NCBI RefSeq assembly: GCF_002929705.1
Contig: NZ_PJIN01000001.1
Span: 434,001-498,000 of the forward strand
Reading direction: 5' to 3'
DNA length: 64,000 nt
Source: Arthrobacter sp. N199823
GTDB lineage: Bacteria; Actinomycetota; Actinomycetes; Actinomycetales; Micrococcaceae
A model generated the notes under the pieces. The model was not told the DNA's origin. It searched no databases and saw only the letters and a list, made by a program, of their open reading frames with translations. Shown one piece after another: positions 27,156 to 36,076 of this stretch. The position numbers and the translations under genes were made by a program. Position 1 is the stretch's first letter. The number at the start of each line of letters is the position of its first letter.

Positions 27156-27722
27156 ATGTCAGATTTGAACCTCATTGGTGAAGCACGCAACGAGTTCGGC
27201 AAGGGCGCTGCACGCCGCATCCGCCGCGCCAAGCAGATCCCCGCAGTAATCTACGGCCACGGCGTTGCACCCCTGCACATCGTCCTGCCGGAGCGCGAAA
27301 CCGTTCGCGCCATCCGCGCCTCCAACGCTCTGCTGCGCGTCACGGTCGACGGCGTTGAGCACCTCGCCCTGGTCAAGGACGTCCAGAAGGACCCCGTACT
27401 TCAGATCGTTGAGCACATCGACCTGTTGACCGTTAAGAAGGGCGAGAAGGTCATCGTTGACGTTCCCGTTCACCTCATTGGCGAGCCTGCTCCCTCCGTT
27501 GTTGTCAACCAGGAAGAAATGACCGTCAGCCTCTCCGCTGATGCAACCAACGTCCCGGTTCGCATCGATGTCGACATCACCGGCCGCACCTCCGGTCAGC
27601 ACATCTACGCAACTGACCTGGTTCTGCCGGCAGATGCCGAGCTGGAGAACGATTCCATCATGCTGATCGCCCACTTGGCTGAGCAGGCTGCTGAAGCCGA
27701 AGCTGCTCCGGCTGCTGAGTAG
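27156..27722 (+). CDS. rplY: 50S ribosomal protein L25/general stress protein Ctc
   Basis: A 188-residue CTC-type L25: an N-terminal 5S-rRNA-binding domain (EARNEFGKGAARRIRRAKQIPAVIYGHG, about 7-34; residues to about 90) followed by the TL5-type beta domain (VDVPVHLIGEPAP and DVDITGRTSGQHIYATDLVLP). The tail is acidic and Ala-rich (EQAAEAEAAPAAE). Stress-responsive in several Gram-positives. Strong ribosome site, but it is embedded in the leader hairpin described at 27076-27154. pth follows 12 bp later, the usual ctc-pth pair. Confidence 0.95.
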   Translation: MSDLNLIGEARNEFGKGAARRIRRAKQIPAVIYGHGVAPLHIVLPERETVRAIRASNALLRVTVDGVEHLALVKDVQKDPVLQIVEHIDLLTVKKGEKVIVDVPVHLIGEPAPSVVVNQEEMTVSLSADATNVPVRIDVDITGRTSGQHIYATDLVLPADAELENDSIMLIAHLAEQAAEAEAAPAAE

Positions 27723-27734
27723 TCTTCACCTCAT

Positions 27735-28307
27735 ATGAGTGGAACATGGCTTGTAGTCGGGCTCGGGAACTCCGGGCCCGGCTACAGCCGTAACCGGCAC
27801 AATATTGGCTACATGGTGGTTGAGGAATTAGCCTCCCGCCTTGGAGCTACTTTCAAGACCCATAAAGCCAAGGCTTTGGTGGCCACGGGTCGCCTGGCCG
27901 TGGGCGGGCATAAGTTGATCTTGGCCAAACCCGCCGTCTTCATGAACCTCAATGGAGGTCCGACGGCGGCACTCGCCAAGTTCTATAACCTCCCCGCCGC
28001 GAATGTCATCGCCGTCCACGACGAAATTGATATCCCCTTCGACACCGTAAAGGTCAAAATTGGCGGCGGTGAAGGCGGCCACAATGGTCTGCGTGATATT
28101 TCCCGGACCTTGGGCACCAAGGATTATTACCGCGTCCGTGCGGGAGTTGGACGCCCTCCGGGCCGAGCCGATGCCGCCAGCCACGTCTTGCGCGACTTCT
28201 CTACCGTGGAAAACAAAACCCTCCCGTTCCTGATCGATAACGCAGCAGACGCCGTCGAACTTTTGGTCAGCGAGGGCCTGCTGGCCGCGCAGGGAAAATT
28301 CAGCTAA
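27735..28307 (+). CDS. pth: Peptidyl-tRNA hydrolase
   Basis: A 190-residue enzyme releasing tRNA from prematurely dropped peptidyl-tRNA. Family blocks: VVGLGNSGPGYSRNRHNIGY (catalytic His in RHNIG), LILAKPAVFMNLNGG, VHDEIDIPFDTVKVKIGGG and GGHNGLRDISRTLG. Complete length. It shares a transcript with rplY; no terminator is obvious in the 124 bp before the LuxR-type gene. Confidence 0.95.
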   Translation: MSGTWLVVGLGNSGPGYSRNRHNIGYMVVEELASRLGATFKTHKAKALVATGRLAVGGHKLILAKPAVFMNLNGGPTAALAKFYNLPAANVIAVHDEIDIPFDTVKVKIGGGEGGHNGLRDISRTLGTKDYYRVRAGVGRPPGRADAASHVLRDFSTVENKTLPFLIDNAADAVELLVSEGLLAAQGKFS

Positions 28308-28344
28308 TCCGACTCATTGTGTCGCGCACCACCCCTACTGTGTA

Positions 28345-28420
28345 GTTTGTCCACCCCAACTGTTATGATCGCCATTATGCGGTGCGGCAGCTCTGAGGGG
28401 CTGTTGGACGTAGGACAAAC
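28345..28420 (+). promoter_or_regulatory. Promoter of the LuxR-type pair with flanking 8-bp inverted sites
   Basis: TATGAT at 28364-28369 is a near-consensus -10. GTTTGTCC (28345-28352, over the -35 region) has an exact inverted copy GGACAAAC at 28413-28420, between promoter and start codon. The spacing (about 60 bp) would allow a looped repressor or autoregulator complex. Confidence 0.45.
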
Positions 28421-28431
28421 GGGGTCTCGAG

Positions 28432-31161
28432 ATGACAACACATAACAATGTCGCCGCTGGAAAATGGACGAAACCTGCGGCAATGGGGACATTCGAAGCC
28501 ATGGGCGCGGCTGATAGGAAGTTCTGGTCTTCTTTCGTTAGGCAGACGGAAATCGACCGGACTGTTCGCGCCCTCAATGACCCTGCCACCTATGGGGTCA
28601 CGGTCATCGGACCCTGGGGCGTCGGCAAGACTACTCTTGCGCGTGCGGTAGAAAAAACGTTGGCTCCCACCACTCACATTGAACGTTTGTTCGGCTCATC
28701 GGCAGAAGCTCTCATCTCTTACGGCCCCCTGTCCATGCTGATGGCCCGGCTGCCTGCCAACGCGCTGGAAACCCCTACAGGGGTGATCCGCGGAATTGAT
28801 GAACTCATCAGAGCGGACGCGGCTGGCCGTGATGTGCTCCTGATTGTGGATGATCTTCCTGGGCTGGATTTCTTGACAGTGGGTGTCATGATGCACCTGG
28901 TGCTGGGCGGAACGGCCAAGGTCCTGGTCATGGCACGGGATTCCGCCGATCTCCCCGAAGACCTGGTGTGGTTAGCTAAGGACGGACAACTCGGTGAAAT
29001 CCGGTTGGACCATTTCAGTGTGGCCGAAGTAGGGGAGCTGATTGCCAAAGCGACCGGGACCTTTGTGTCCCAAACTGCTGTGACGGCTTTGCATGAGGCC
29101 AGCAACGGCATTCCGCTGGTCCTGCAGGCTTTGTTCCGCGAACAGGTAGTCAAGGGAAGCATTGTCAAACACCTTGGCGGCTGGGTTGTGAAAGACGCTA
29201 TCAATCTGGACTCCACCAGCGCCATGGCAGAAATTGTGAGCTCTCGGCTATCGCGGGAGGATGCTGCCGTGCGTCTGGGCGTGGAGAAGATGTCACTCCT
29301 TGGCAATGCGCCCCTGCAGGTGGCGATCTCTGCCTTGGGGCAGGAGACTCTGTGGCAGCTCGAGGAACGCGGATTCGTTGAGATTTCAGTTGAAGGGCGC
29401 CATCGGGCGTTCCTTGCCGAGCAATATGTTGGGGATATTGTTCGCAGTGGGCTAACCCCGAAGCGGATGGCTGAACTCTTTGCGCAGATTGCACTGACAG
29501 TCGATCAGGAGTTGGAATCGCTTGATGGTCGTGAAACCATGTCGCTGGCCACATGGACTCTCGACGCCGGGATGGTCTTGGACCCTCGGGTTGCCTTGGC
29601 CGCGGCGCTGAGCGCATTGCGGAACTTTGATCCAGTGTTAGCAATCCGCTGTGCAACACAAATTCCCACAGATAACCCCTTGTGGGTCAAATCAGTACAG
29701 GCCAGAAGCGCAGCTTATCAACTGCTGGCTGACTACAGGGGCGCCGTTGCTGTCCTTGACGCCGTACCTGCCACCGTCATTTCGCAGCTACCCTTTGAAG
29801 AATTTGGGGCATGGGTGTTGGCCTGCACTCGGGCACTGCTGTGGGTAGAAGGGGGCTTGCCGCGAATTCAGGAGCTGTTGGCTGGGGCCGAAGAACGCCT
29901 CGTTGACGAAAATGGCAGGGGGCAGGACACAACAAAAAAGTTGGGACTGACACTTCTGAACTTGGCCCGTTTTGAATACCAGATCCACGGGGGCGAGTTC
30001 AGTGCCGTCATCCCGGAGTTGGAGGCTGCAATCAATGAGGGTGAGTCTGAATATCGTCTTAATTGCGAGTGCCTGCTCGTTCCTGCGCTGGCGGCGGTTG
30101 GCCGTGAGTTGGATGCGATTGCGCTGGCCAAACGCATCGAGACGGACGCTGCAGCCCTTGGCATGACTCCACTTTTCAGTGACTACGCTCGCAACGGAAA
30201 GGCGATTGCTCAGATTTGGAGCGGGCAATGGATCGACTGCGTTGCGATGCTTCAAGATGAGATTGAAGGCTTACAGCGCCCCGTTCCTTACCGCGGCGGA
30301 TTGATTGAGCTCAACCTTGGCTTGGCACATGCATTTGCCGGACGCGGGGCCGAGGCAGTGCAGGTGCTCATGTCTGCGGCCGCCCAGCTTGAAGCCCGAA
30401 ACAGTGACCATGCCCTGGGCCTGGCCTATGCTGCGTTGGCCTTCTGTCATGCCCAAGTCAACAATGAACAGGATGCAAGGGGCTGGCTGGAACTGGCCGA
30501 ATCCGTCCCCTGGCCAACTTTATGGACCAACCAGGCAATGCTGAATTTCTTCACGCACCTTGCGCTGCGCTGGCTCGATGACCCGCGGGCAACTGAACAA
30601 TTGCATCTCGCAGCCCTCGTTGACATCGACAAGGGACGGTTTGCCATGGCGTCCATGTCACTTTTCGCCGCAACCATCCAGGCGAGCGACAAGGATTACG
30701 CGCTGCTCGAGGAAGTTTCCTTGCGGCGCCAAGGCCCCATGGCAGCGCTGAATGTACTACTGGCACGCAGTTGCCGCACGAGTGATGCCGAAAAGGCGCT
30801 GGAAGCCGCGCACATTGCCGAGACCTTGAAGCTCGACGCCGTCGAATCCCGATGCGCGGTTCTCGCCTTGGATTTCGCGAGGGACGCGGGAAGAAACTCC
30901 GTGGCCAGGCTGGCATCGCAGCGCTTAGACCGGCTCCAGAAGAACCTGCCAAAATTGCCCTTCCAGCCCCAGAGCGCGGGGGTCAAGCTCACGCAGCGGG
31001 AAATTCAAGTGGCGAAGTTGGCCAAACGCGGGCTAGGTAACCGTGCCATTGCGGACAGGATCGGCGTCTCTGTCAGGACCGTGGAAGGTCACCTCTATCA
31101 GCTGTACAGCAAGCTGGGTATCACCACCAGGCATGAGCTTGCAGAAGACCAGGACTTTTAG
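28432..31161 (+). CDS. Large LuxR-family ATPase regulator (LAL type), first of pair
   Basis: A 909-residue STAND/LAL-like regulator. The N-terminal ATPase has an intact Walker A GPWGVGKTTLA (60-70) and Walker B VLLIVDDLPG (134-143). The middle 500 residues are helical and TPR-like. The C-terminal LuxR helix-turn-helix is LTQREIQVAKLAKRGLGNRA followed by IGVSVRTVEGHLYQLYSKLG (last 60 residues). Such proteins act as ligand- or ATP-gated activators, as MalT does. 3 bp separate it from a second gene of the same architecture. Both lie directly upstream of, and in line with, the polysaccharide operon, so control of that operon is a reasonable inference. ATG at 28432. Confidence 0.9.
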   Translation: MTTHNNVAAGKWTKPAAMGTFEAMGAADRKFWSSFVRQTEIDRTVRALNDPATYGVTVIGPWGVGKTTLARAVEKTLAPTTHIERLFGSSAEALISYGPLSMLMARLPANALETPTGVIRGIDELIRADAAGRDVLLIVDDLPGLDFLTVGVMMHLVLGGTAKVLVMARDSADLPEDLVWLAKDGQLGEIRLDHFSVAEVGELIAKATGTFVSQTAVTALHEASNGIPLVLQALFREQVVKGSIVKHLGGWVVKDAINLDSTSAMAEIVSSRLSREDAAVRLGVEKMSLLGNAPLQVAISALGQETLWQLEERGFVEISVEGRHRAFLAEQYVGDIVRSGLTPKRMAELFAQIALTVDQELESLDGRETMSLATWTLDAGMVLDPRVALAAALSALRNFDPVLAIRCATQIPTDNPLWVKSVQARSAAYQLLADYRGAVAVLDAVPATVISQLPFEEFGAWVLACTRALLWVEGGLPRIQELLAGAEERLVDENGRGQDTTKKLGLTLLNLARFEYQIHGGEFSAVIPELEAAINEGESEYRLNCECLLVPALAAVGRELDAIALAKRIETDAAALGMTPLFSDYARNGKAIAQIWSGQWIDCVAMLQDEIEGLQRPVPYRGGLIELNLGLAHAFAGRGAEAVQVLMSAAAQLEARNSDHALGLAYAALAFCHAQVNNEQDARGWLELAESVPWPTLWTNQAMLNFFTHLALRWLDDPRATEQLHLAALVDIDKGRFAMASMSLFAATIQASDKDYALLEEVSLRRQGPMAALNVLLARSCRTSDAEKALEAAHIAETLKLDAVESRCAVLALDFARDAGRNSVARLASQRLDRLQKNLPKLPFQPQSAGVKLTQREIQVAKLAKRGLGNRAIADRIGVSVRTVEGHLYQLYSKLGITTRHELAEDQDF

Positions 31162-31164
31162 GCA

Positions 31165-33912
31165 ATGGCAGTGAATTCCGGAAACGACCACCAGCGGGAT
31201 CGAGCTAAGCGTGCTACGCCGTTCTGCCGTCAGGCGGAACTGGAAGAATTAACCAACCAGCTGCATCGGTCTGGCTGCAGTGCTATCTTTTTGAGCAGTG
31301 AAATGGGGATGGGCACCACCTCCTTGCTGCGTGAACTGGCCAAGGCAAGCTCCTCCCACTCAGCAGTGATTTCACTGCAGGGGACGCCTTCGTTGGCCTC
31401 TATACCTTTTGGTATTCTTGCTCCTTTTCTGCGCCGGAGCTCGGATGCTTTTGTGGAATCACATGTTGATGCCATCAGGAAGACTCTTGCCCTTTTGGAC
31501 GAGCAAGAGTCAAAACTGCGGGCAGAGCTCGGTCCAGACGTGGAGCTTGGCAAACCTTTGCTGATCCTTGACGAATCCGGCTCCATCGACAGGGCCACAG
31601 CTGAGGTGGTGGTCAATCTTGCTCAGGCGGAGAAGATCCAGGTGGTTGTTGCCCACCGTACAGGAACTGAACCTGTCAGTCCCTTGCCGCAACTTTGGGA
31701 TGCCGGCGTCGCTGAAAGGTTCCATTTGTGGGCCTTGACGCGTGAGGATGGGCACGCGTTTTGCGCCGGGTTGCTGGGTGGGTCACCCACGGCAAACACC
31801 GGCTGGTACTTCTGGCACACAGCTGCCGGGAACCCGCTCCTCATCAAGCTGCTCATGGACGATGCCCTGGCCAATGGCAAGCTACACCAGCGAAACGGTC
31901 TGTGGGTGATGGACATTGCCTCGGTGCCTGCCGGGTATCAATTGCAGTCAGTTGTCAGGGAACAATTGCGTGGGTTATCAGCGGTGGCACTGAGGACCCT
32001 GAACCTTGTGGCTTTGTCGGAACCAGTTGCTGCCGAAATAGTCAGCAAGCAGATGGGAGCAGAGGCGTTGGCGGAACTCTTTGAGCGCCATCTGCTCCAG
32101 GAGACCTTTGACGGAACCGCATTGCTGAGGCTGATCAACCCGGTCTACGGGGAGGTTATTCGCGAGATGGTGCCTCGAGCCCAGAGCCGCATGTTGCACA
32201 GCCGGCTCATCAACGAGCTCAAGATGGAATCCACCACGCCGGAGTCTGCCTTGCGGATGGTCATTTGGACTCTGGAAAGTGGTCTTCCGGTTCCCGACGA
32301 CGATCTGTTGAAGGCTGCCATTTTTGCGTGCAAGCTGTATGAAACCGGGATGGCCTTGCGTCTGGCCGATGAGGTTACGGGTTCGCAAAACTTTGGTAGG
32401 GCTCATGCCATCAAGGCGCGTGCTCGGTTCAATGTGGGGGAGTACGCTGCAGCGGCGGCACTGTTGGAGCACTCTCCGCAGAGTGCCGGTAGTGTCTCAG
32501 AGCTCATGTTCGGCGGGTTGTTGCGGGCTGCCACAAAGTCGACGCTAGGGCTTGCCGCGGACACCATTCATGCTGATGCCAGCACCTTGCGCTTACACGC
32601 AGACAGGCTTGCGTCCGGCGATCCGGAGAACGCACAGGACATCTTGTTGCGGGCGGGGGAGCGGGGCAACATCATCGACTTGATGGCTCATTCCAGGGCT
32701 GGCGAGTACCACCTGATGCAGCCCCACATACAAACCGTGCTCGAGCGAACTACCGGAAATGAAGATGCGGATCATTTGTGCAATCGGTCCATGGCTTTGG
32801 CGCTGGACGCCGAACGGTTAAGTGCCTTGGGCCAACCCGTCGCTGGCATGGCACGGGCTATGGCGGCCTTCGCGATTGTGCAGGCCGAGGATCATGATGT
32901 GTACTTCGTTCCGGAAATGATCATCACCCGGGCTCAGGTTGCCTCGTTGACGGCGGGGCTGTGGGACGAGGCTGAGCAGTTGATGCAGTCCCTCGCCGTA
33001 GACGTCGGTAAGGCCACGATTTCCTTTGGTGGCAGTGTTGGTGTTGCCCGTGGGATGATGCTGCTGCGTCAGGGGCGCACCACTGCCGCGTTGGCGGCGC
33101 TGCTGGAGAGCTGCGATGGTCTGGCGCACAGCGATCCACAGCAGCTCTTAGGCTATTGCACGGCCATGGCAGCGTATGCGGCGGCTAAATCGGGACGCCT
33201 CGACACTGCGCGGGAGCTGGTTCAGCAGTACTCGGAGGACACCGGGATGTTCATCGTGGTAGCCCATGAACGATCCTTCATTGCCGCAGCACGTGAGTAT
33301 TTGGACGGCGATGGGGCAGGTATTACAGAGCTTTTCAGCGTGGCTGATGATCTCCACGCGCGAGGACAATTCACGGCGGAGCTCAATGCGCTGGCTCTGC
33401 TGATGGAGTTTGAACCGAATAAAGCGCGACGCCGGATCCTGGCTATCGCGACACAGGTGGAGGGCCGCTGGGCTGCTGGTTTGGCCTCCTTTGCCGAGGC
33501 TCTTGAGCAAAAAAACGCTCCAGTGCTGGTGAATGTGGCCGAACAGCTTTTGGAAGCACAAATGTACCAATATGCTGGCAGGGCGTTTCGGCTGGCATCA
33601 TCTGCATTAGCCAAGGACCGCCACTCTCTTCTGTCACATCGGGTGCGTGACGGTCTTGAACGGGTCGACGCTGCCGTTGGCGAGGTGCAGGAGTCGAGGC
33701 CTGGGGTACATGGCGGTCATCGCCGACTCCGAGAACGGTTGACAGCTAGAGAGCTCGAAATCACGCTCATGGCCGCACAGGGACTGAGTGATAAGTCCAT
33801 TGCGGCTGCCCTCCATGTCTCGGTTCGAACAGTTGAAGGGCATCTGTACAGGGCCTATACGAAGCTGGAGATAACCGACCGCAATGATCTGGTGCAGGTC
33901 CTCTCTGATTAG
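31165..33912 (+). CDS. Large LuxR-family regulator with degenerate Walker A, second of pair
   Basis: A 915-residue paralogue-like partner of the preceding gene. The DNA-binding end is intact: LTARELEITLMAAQGLSDKS then LHVSVRTVEGHLYRAYTKLE. The P-loop, however, reads SEMGMGTTS (45-53): the first glycine is Ser45 and the essential lysine is Thr51. A Walker B-like LLILDESGS (132-140) remains. It is therefore unlikely to hydrolyse ATP normally and may work as a heteromer with the upstream protein. The middle is helical repeat. ATG start 3 bp after the previous stop. The next 558 bp carry little or no coding. Confidence 0.88.
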   Translation: MAVNSGNDHQRDRAKRATPFCRQAELEELTNQLHRSGCSAIFLSSEMGMGTTSLLRELAKASSSHSAVISLQGTPSLASIPFGILAPFLRRSSDAFVESHVDAIRKTLALLDEQESKLRAELGPDVELGKPLLILDESGSIDRATAEVVVNLAQAEKIQVVVAHRTGTEPVSPLPQLWDAGVAERFHLWALTREDGHAFCAGLLGGSPTANTGWYFWHTAAGNPLLIKLLMDDALANGKLHQRNGLWVMDIASVPAGYQLQSVVREQLRGLSAVALRTLNLVALSEPVAAEIVSKQMGAEALAELFERHLLQETFDGTALLRLINPVYGEVIREMVPRAQSRMLHSRLINELKMESTTPESALRMVIWTLESGLPVPDDDLLKAAIFACKLYETGMALRLADEVTGSQNFGRAHAIKARARFNVGEYAAAAALLEHSPQSAGSVSELMFGGLLRAATKSTLGLAADTIHADASTLRLHADRLASGDPENAQDILLRAGERGNIIDLMAHSRAGEYHLMQPHIQTVLERTTGNEDADHLCNRSMALALDAERLSALGQPVAGMARAMAAFAIVQAEDHDVYFVPEMIITRAQVASLTAGLWDEAEQLMQSLAVDVGKATISFGGSVGVARGMMLLRQGRTTAALAALLESCDGLAHSDPQQLLGYCTAMAAYAAAKSGRLDTARELVQQYSEDTGMFIVVAHERSFIAAAREYLDGDGAGITELFSVADDLHARGQFTAELNALALLMEFEPNKARRRILAIATQVEGRWAAGLASFAEALEQKNAPVLVNVAEQLLEAQMYQYAGRAFRLASSALAKDRHSLLSHRVRDGLERVDAAVGEVQESRPGVHGGHRRLRERLTARELEITLMAAQGLSDKSIAAALHVSVRTVEGHLYRAYTKLEITDRNDLVQVLSD

Positions 33913-33924
33913 GGAACACCCCTC

Positions 33925-33964
33925 CGCTGTGAAGCGTCAACAAGCGCTGTGAGGCGTTATTAAG
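33925..33964 (+). repeat. 20-bp tandem direct repeat after the LuxR pair
   Basis: CGCTGTGAAGCGTCAACAAG (33925-33944) is directly followed by CGCTGTGAGGCGTTATTAAG (33945-33964), 16 of 20 identical. Two helical turns apart on one face, it could be a binding site for the neighbouring LuxR-type protein. Confidence 0.5.
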
Positions 33965-34186
33965 CACCGAAAACCACTGTCTTGCGCTGCGCGAGATGGT
34001 GTTTTTTTGTGTGCCAGGAATCCATAACCAAGTACCGCGCTCCAGGGAGTGAGTACCTCTGCAGGTATTTCCCAGCATCATACTCAGGCAAGCTGCGACT
34101 AATAGCGTAGTGGCCACTCGTGCACGCAGTGCTCGCAGGCCGTTAGCTAGAGGTATCCCACCGGATAGCTGTGCAGGAAGGTCTCA
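33965..34186. other. Non-coding region ahead of the polysaccharide operon
   Basis: No gene supported. It has lower GC than its surroundings, with TAATAGCGTAG near 34097 as a possible -10 area, and ends with AGGAAGG before the small reading frame at 34187. It is the most likely site of the operon promoter. Confidence 0.4.
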
Positions 34187-34474
34187 ATGTCTAGTTCAAA
34201 GCACGCGGTGGTGCACCTTGCTGGGGGAGTCAAAGCCTGTCACGAAGCGCACCTACGCCACGTAGTTACCCATGCTTCGCCCTCTCCCCAACAAGACCTG
34301 CCCAATCTCTGTCATTGGGCTCCCTATTCGGAGCCGGCGGCGGATAAGCCTTCTGAGACCAAGGCTTTCCCCCAGCCGTCGTCGGCTCCCCCTAACCGTT
34401 GGAACCACTGGGCGCACAAGCAGCCCGTGGTGAGCGTTCTCGCTCTGTGCTCGTTCGGAAAGGGGATGTCATGA
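34187..34474 (+). CDS. Candidate small protein coupled to the sugar-phosphate transferase
   Basis: A 95-codon frame beginning MSSSKHAVVHLAGG. In favour: a good AGGAAGG site about 7 nt upstream of the ATG, and a TGA stop that overlaps the ATG of the next gene (ATGA at 34471-34474), the same coupling used throughout this operon. Against: the product is His/Pro/Ser-rich without recognisable domain, signal or membrane segment, and third-position G/C is only moderate. It could be a leader whose translation opens the downstream start. No function is proposed. Confidence 0.3.
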   Translation: MSSSKHAVVHLAGGVKACHEAHLRHVVTHASPSPQQDLPNLCHWAPYSEPAADKPSETKAFPQPSSAPPNRWNHWAHKQPVVSVLALCSFGKGMS

Positions 34475-36039
34475 GCATTCTCAAAAACCACTCAACGATT
34501 TTATCGACAGGCACCCTGACCGGAACCGGACGGCGCCAGACGCTGAAGCCAGCGCACAGCAAACACTCAGTGTGGGACGCACGGCTGCGCCCCGCCACCG
34601 CAGGCAACCTGGTGACGGGCGTCAACTGGTCTACCGCCTACGCCCGCAACATTCGCCTGACCGACTTCATCGTCACTTTGACTGTCGTGAGTGTGGCCTT
34701 TATAGGGCGGTTCATGTTCGATGGCTCCACTGGCCTGCAAGGAGCAACCATCCAATACATTCCCTTGAGCATTCTTGTGCTGCTCATGTGGAATGCGGAT
34801 CTTGAATTATTCCGCACCCGCGACAAGCGCATCTTTGGATCTGGGGCTAGCGAATACAAGCGAATCATCCATTCGACCCTGCGTGCTTTTGGTCTGCTGG
34901 CCATCTTCTTGGTGGTCCTGAAATTCGATATTGCCCGTGGATTCTTCGCCATAGCGTTGCCCTTGGGCGTTTTTCTTCTGCTGGTGAGTCGGTGGCTGTG
35001 GCGCAGGTGGTTGGCCAGGCGCCGAGCAGCGGGGAGCTACTTCTCCAACGCCGTCGTGATGGGTGGCGCCGAAGATGCCGGCTACGTCATCTCCCAGTTG
35101 CGGTCCAACCCGGGCACCGGATACAAAGTGGCGGGCGTGGCATTGACATCGCTGAGCGCTGGTACCGAACTCACGCCGCCGTGGTATCGAGTTCCCGTTT
35201 TTTCCAGCGAAGCACAGCTTGAAAAAGTACTGGCCGCAACGGGGGCAGACACCGTCATCGTTGCAGGAAATTTGCCTGGTGGCCCGAGTGCTATCCAACA
35301 GCTTGGTTGGGATTTGGGTGAACTGCATACCGAACTTGTTCTAGCATCAAGCCTGACCAATGTGGCTGGCCCCAGGGTGCATTTTCGCCCAGTGGAGGGG
35401 CTGCCGTTGATGCACGTTGAGCTGCCGCAGTACTCAGGAGGCAAACACGTCTACAAGCGGGCCATGGACGTGGTTCTCTCAGCCATGGCGCTGCTAGTTC
35501 TCTCACCGTTATTTCTGCTGCTGGCAGTGATTGTTCGCACGGGCAGCTCGGGCCCAGCGTTCTTCCGTCAGGAGCGCGTTGGTCGCGATGGCGAACCCTT
35601 CAAGATGCTCAAGTTCAGGTCAATGGTCACTGACGCGGAAAAACGCCTGGGCGACCTCGCCAGTCACAACGAAGGTGCCGGGCCATTATTCAAAATGACC
35701 CACGATCCACGCATTACCAAGTGCGGCCGGTGGATGCGCAAGTACTCCCTCGATGAGCTTCCGCAGTTCTGGAATGTATTGCTCGGGAACATGAGCCTTG
35801 TTGGCCCCCGCCCGCCGCTTGCTACCGAAGTTGCGCAGTATCAGGCCCCAACCGGGCGCCGCCTGCTCATCAAGCCCGGCATTACCGGCCTGTGGCAGGT
35901 CAGTGGTCGCTCAGACCTCCCTTGGGATGAGGCAGTTCGGCTAGATCTCTACTACGTGGAGAACTGGTCTCTGACCGGTGACTTCATCATTCTTTGGCGC
36001 ACCGCCAAGGCTGTCTACTCCCCGGAGGGTGCTCGCTGA
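34471..36039 (+). CDS. Polyprenyl-phosphate sugar-1-phosphate transferase (initiating transferase)
   Basis: A 522-residue WbaP/WcaJ-type membrane enzyme that loads the first sugar-1-phosphate onto undecaprenyl phosphate. Four N-terminal helices (about 60-165), then a CoA_binding_3-like domain (VVMGGAEDAGYVISQLRSN). The catalytic bacterial sugar transferase domain follows: KRAMDVVLSAMALLVLSPLF, FFRQERVGRDGEPFKMLKFR, DELPQFWNVLLGNMSLVGPR and KPGITGLWQVSGRS. The start at 34471 has GAAAGGGG upstream; the frame is open to 34399, but that extension is low-complexity. First confirmed gene of the operon. Confidence 0.93.
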   Translation: MSILKNHSTILSTGTLTGTGRRQTLKPAHSKHSVWDARLRPATAGNLVTGVNWSTAYARNIRLTDFIVTLTVVSVAFIGRFMFDGSTGLQGATIQYIPLSILVLLMWNADLELFRTRDKRIFGSGASEYKRIIHSTLRAFGLLAIFLVVLKFDIARGFFAIALPLGVFLLLVSRWLWRRWLARRRAAGSYFSNAVVMGGAEDAGYVISQLRSNPGTGYKVAGVALTSLSAGTELTPPWYRVPVFSSEAQLEKVLAATGADTVIVAGNLPGGPSAIQQLGWDLGELHTELVLASSLTNVAGPRVHFRPVEGLPLMHVELPQYSGGKHVYKRAMDVVLSAMALLVLSPLFLLLAVIVRTGSSGPAFFRQERVGRDGEPFKMLKFRSMVTDAEKRLGDLASHNEGAGPLFKMTHDPRITKCGRWMRKYSLDELPQFWNVLLGNMSLVGPRPPLATEVAQYQAPTGRRLLIKPGITGLWQVSGRSDLPWDEAVRLDLYYVENWSLTGDFIILWRTAKAVYSPEGAR

Positions 36040-36076
36040 CCGGCTTGTGCGCGTTACAACATAACTTCAAAAAGAA

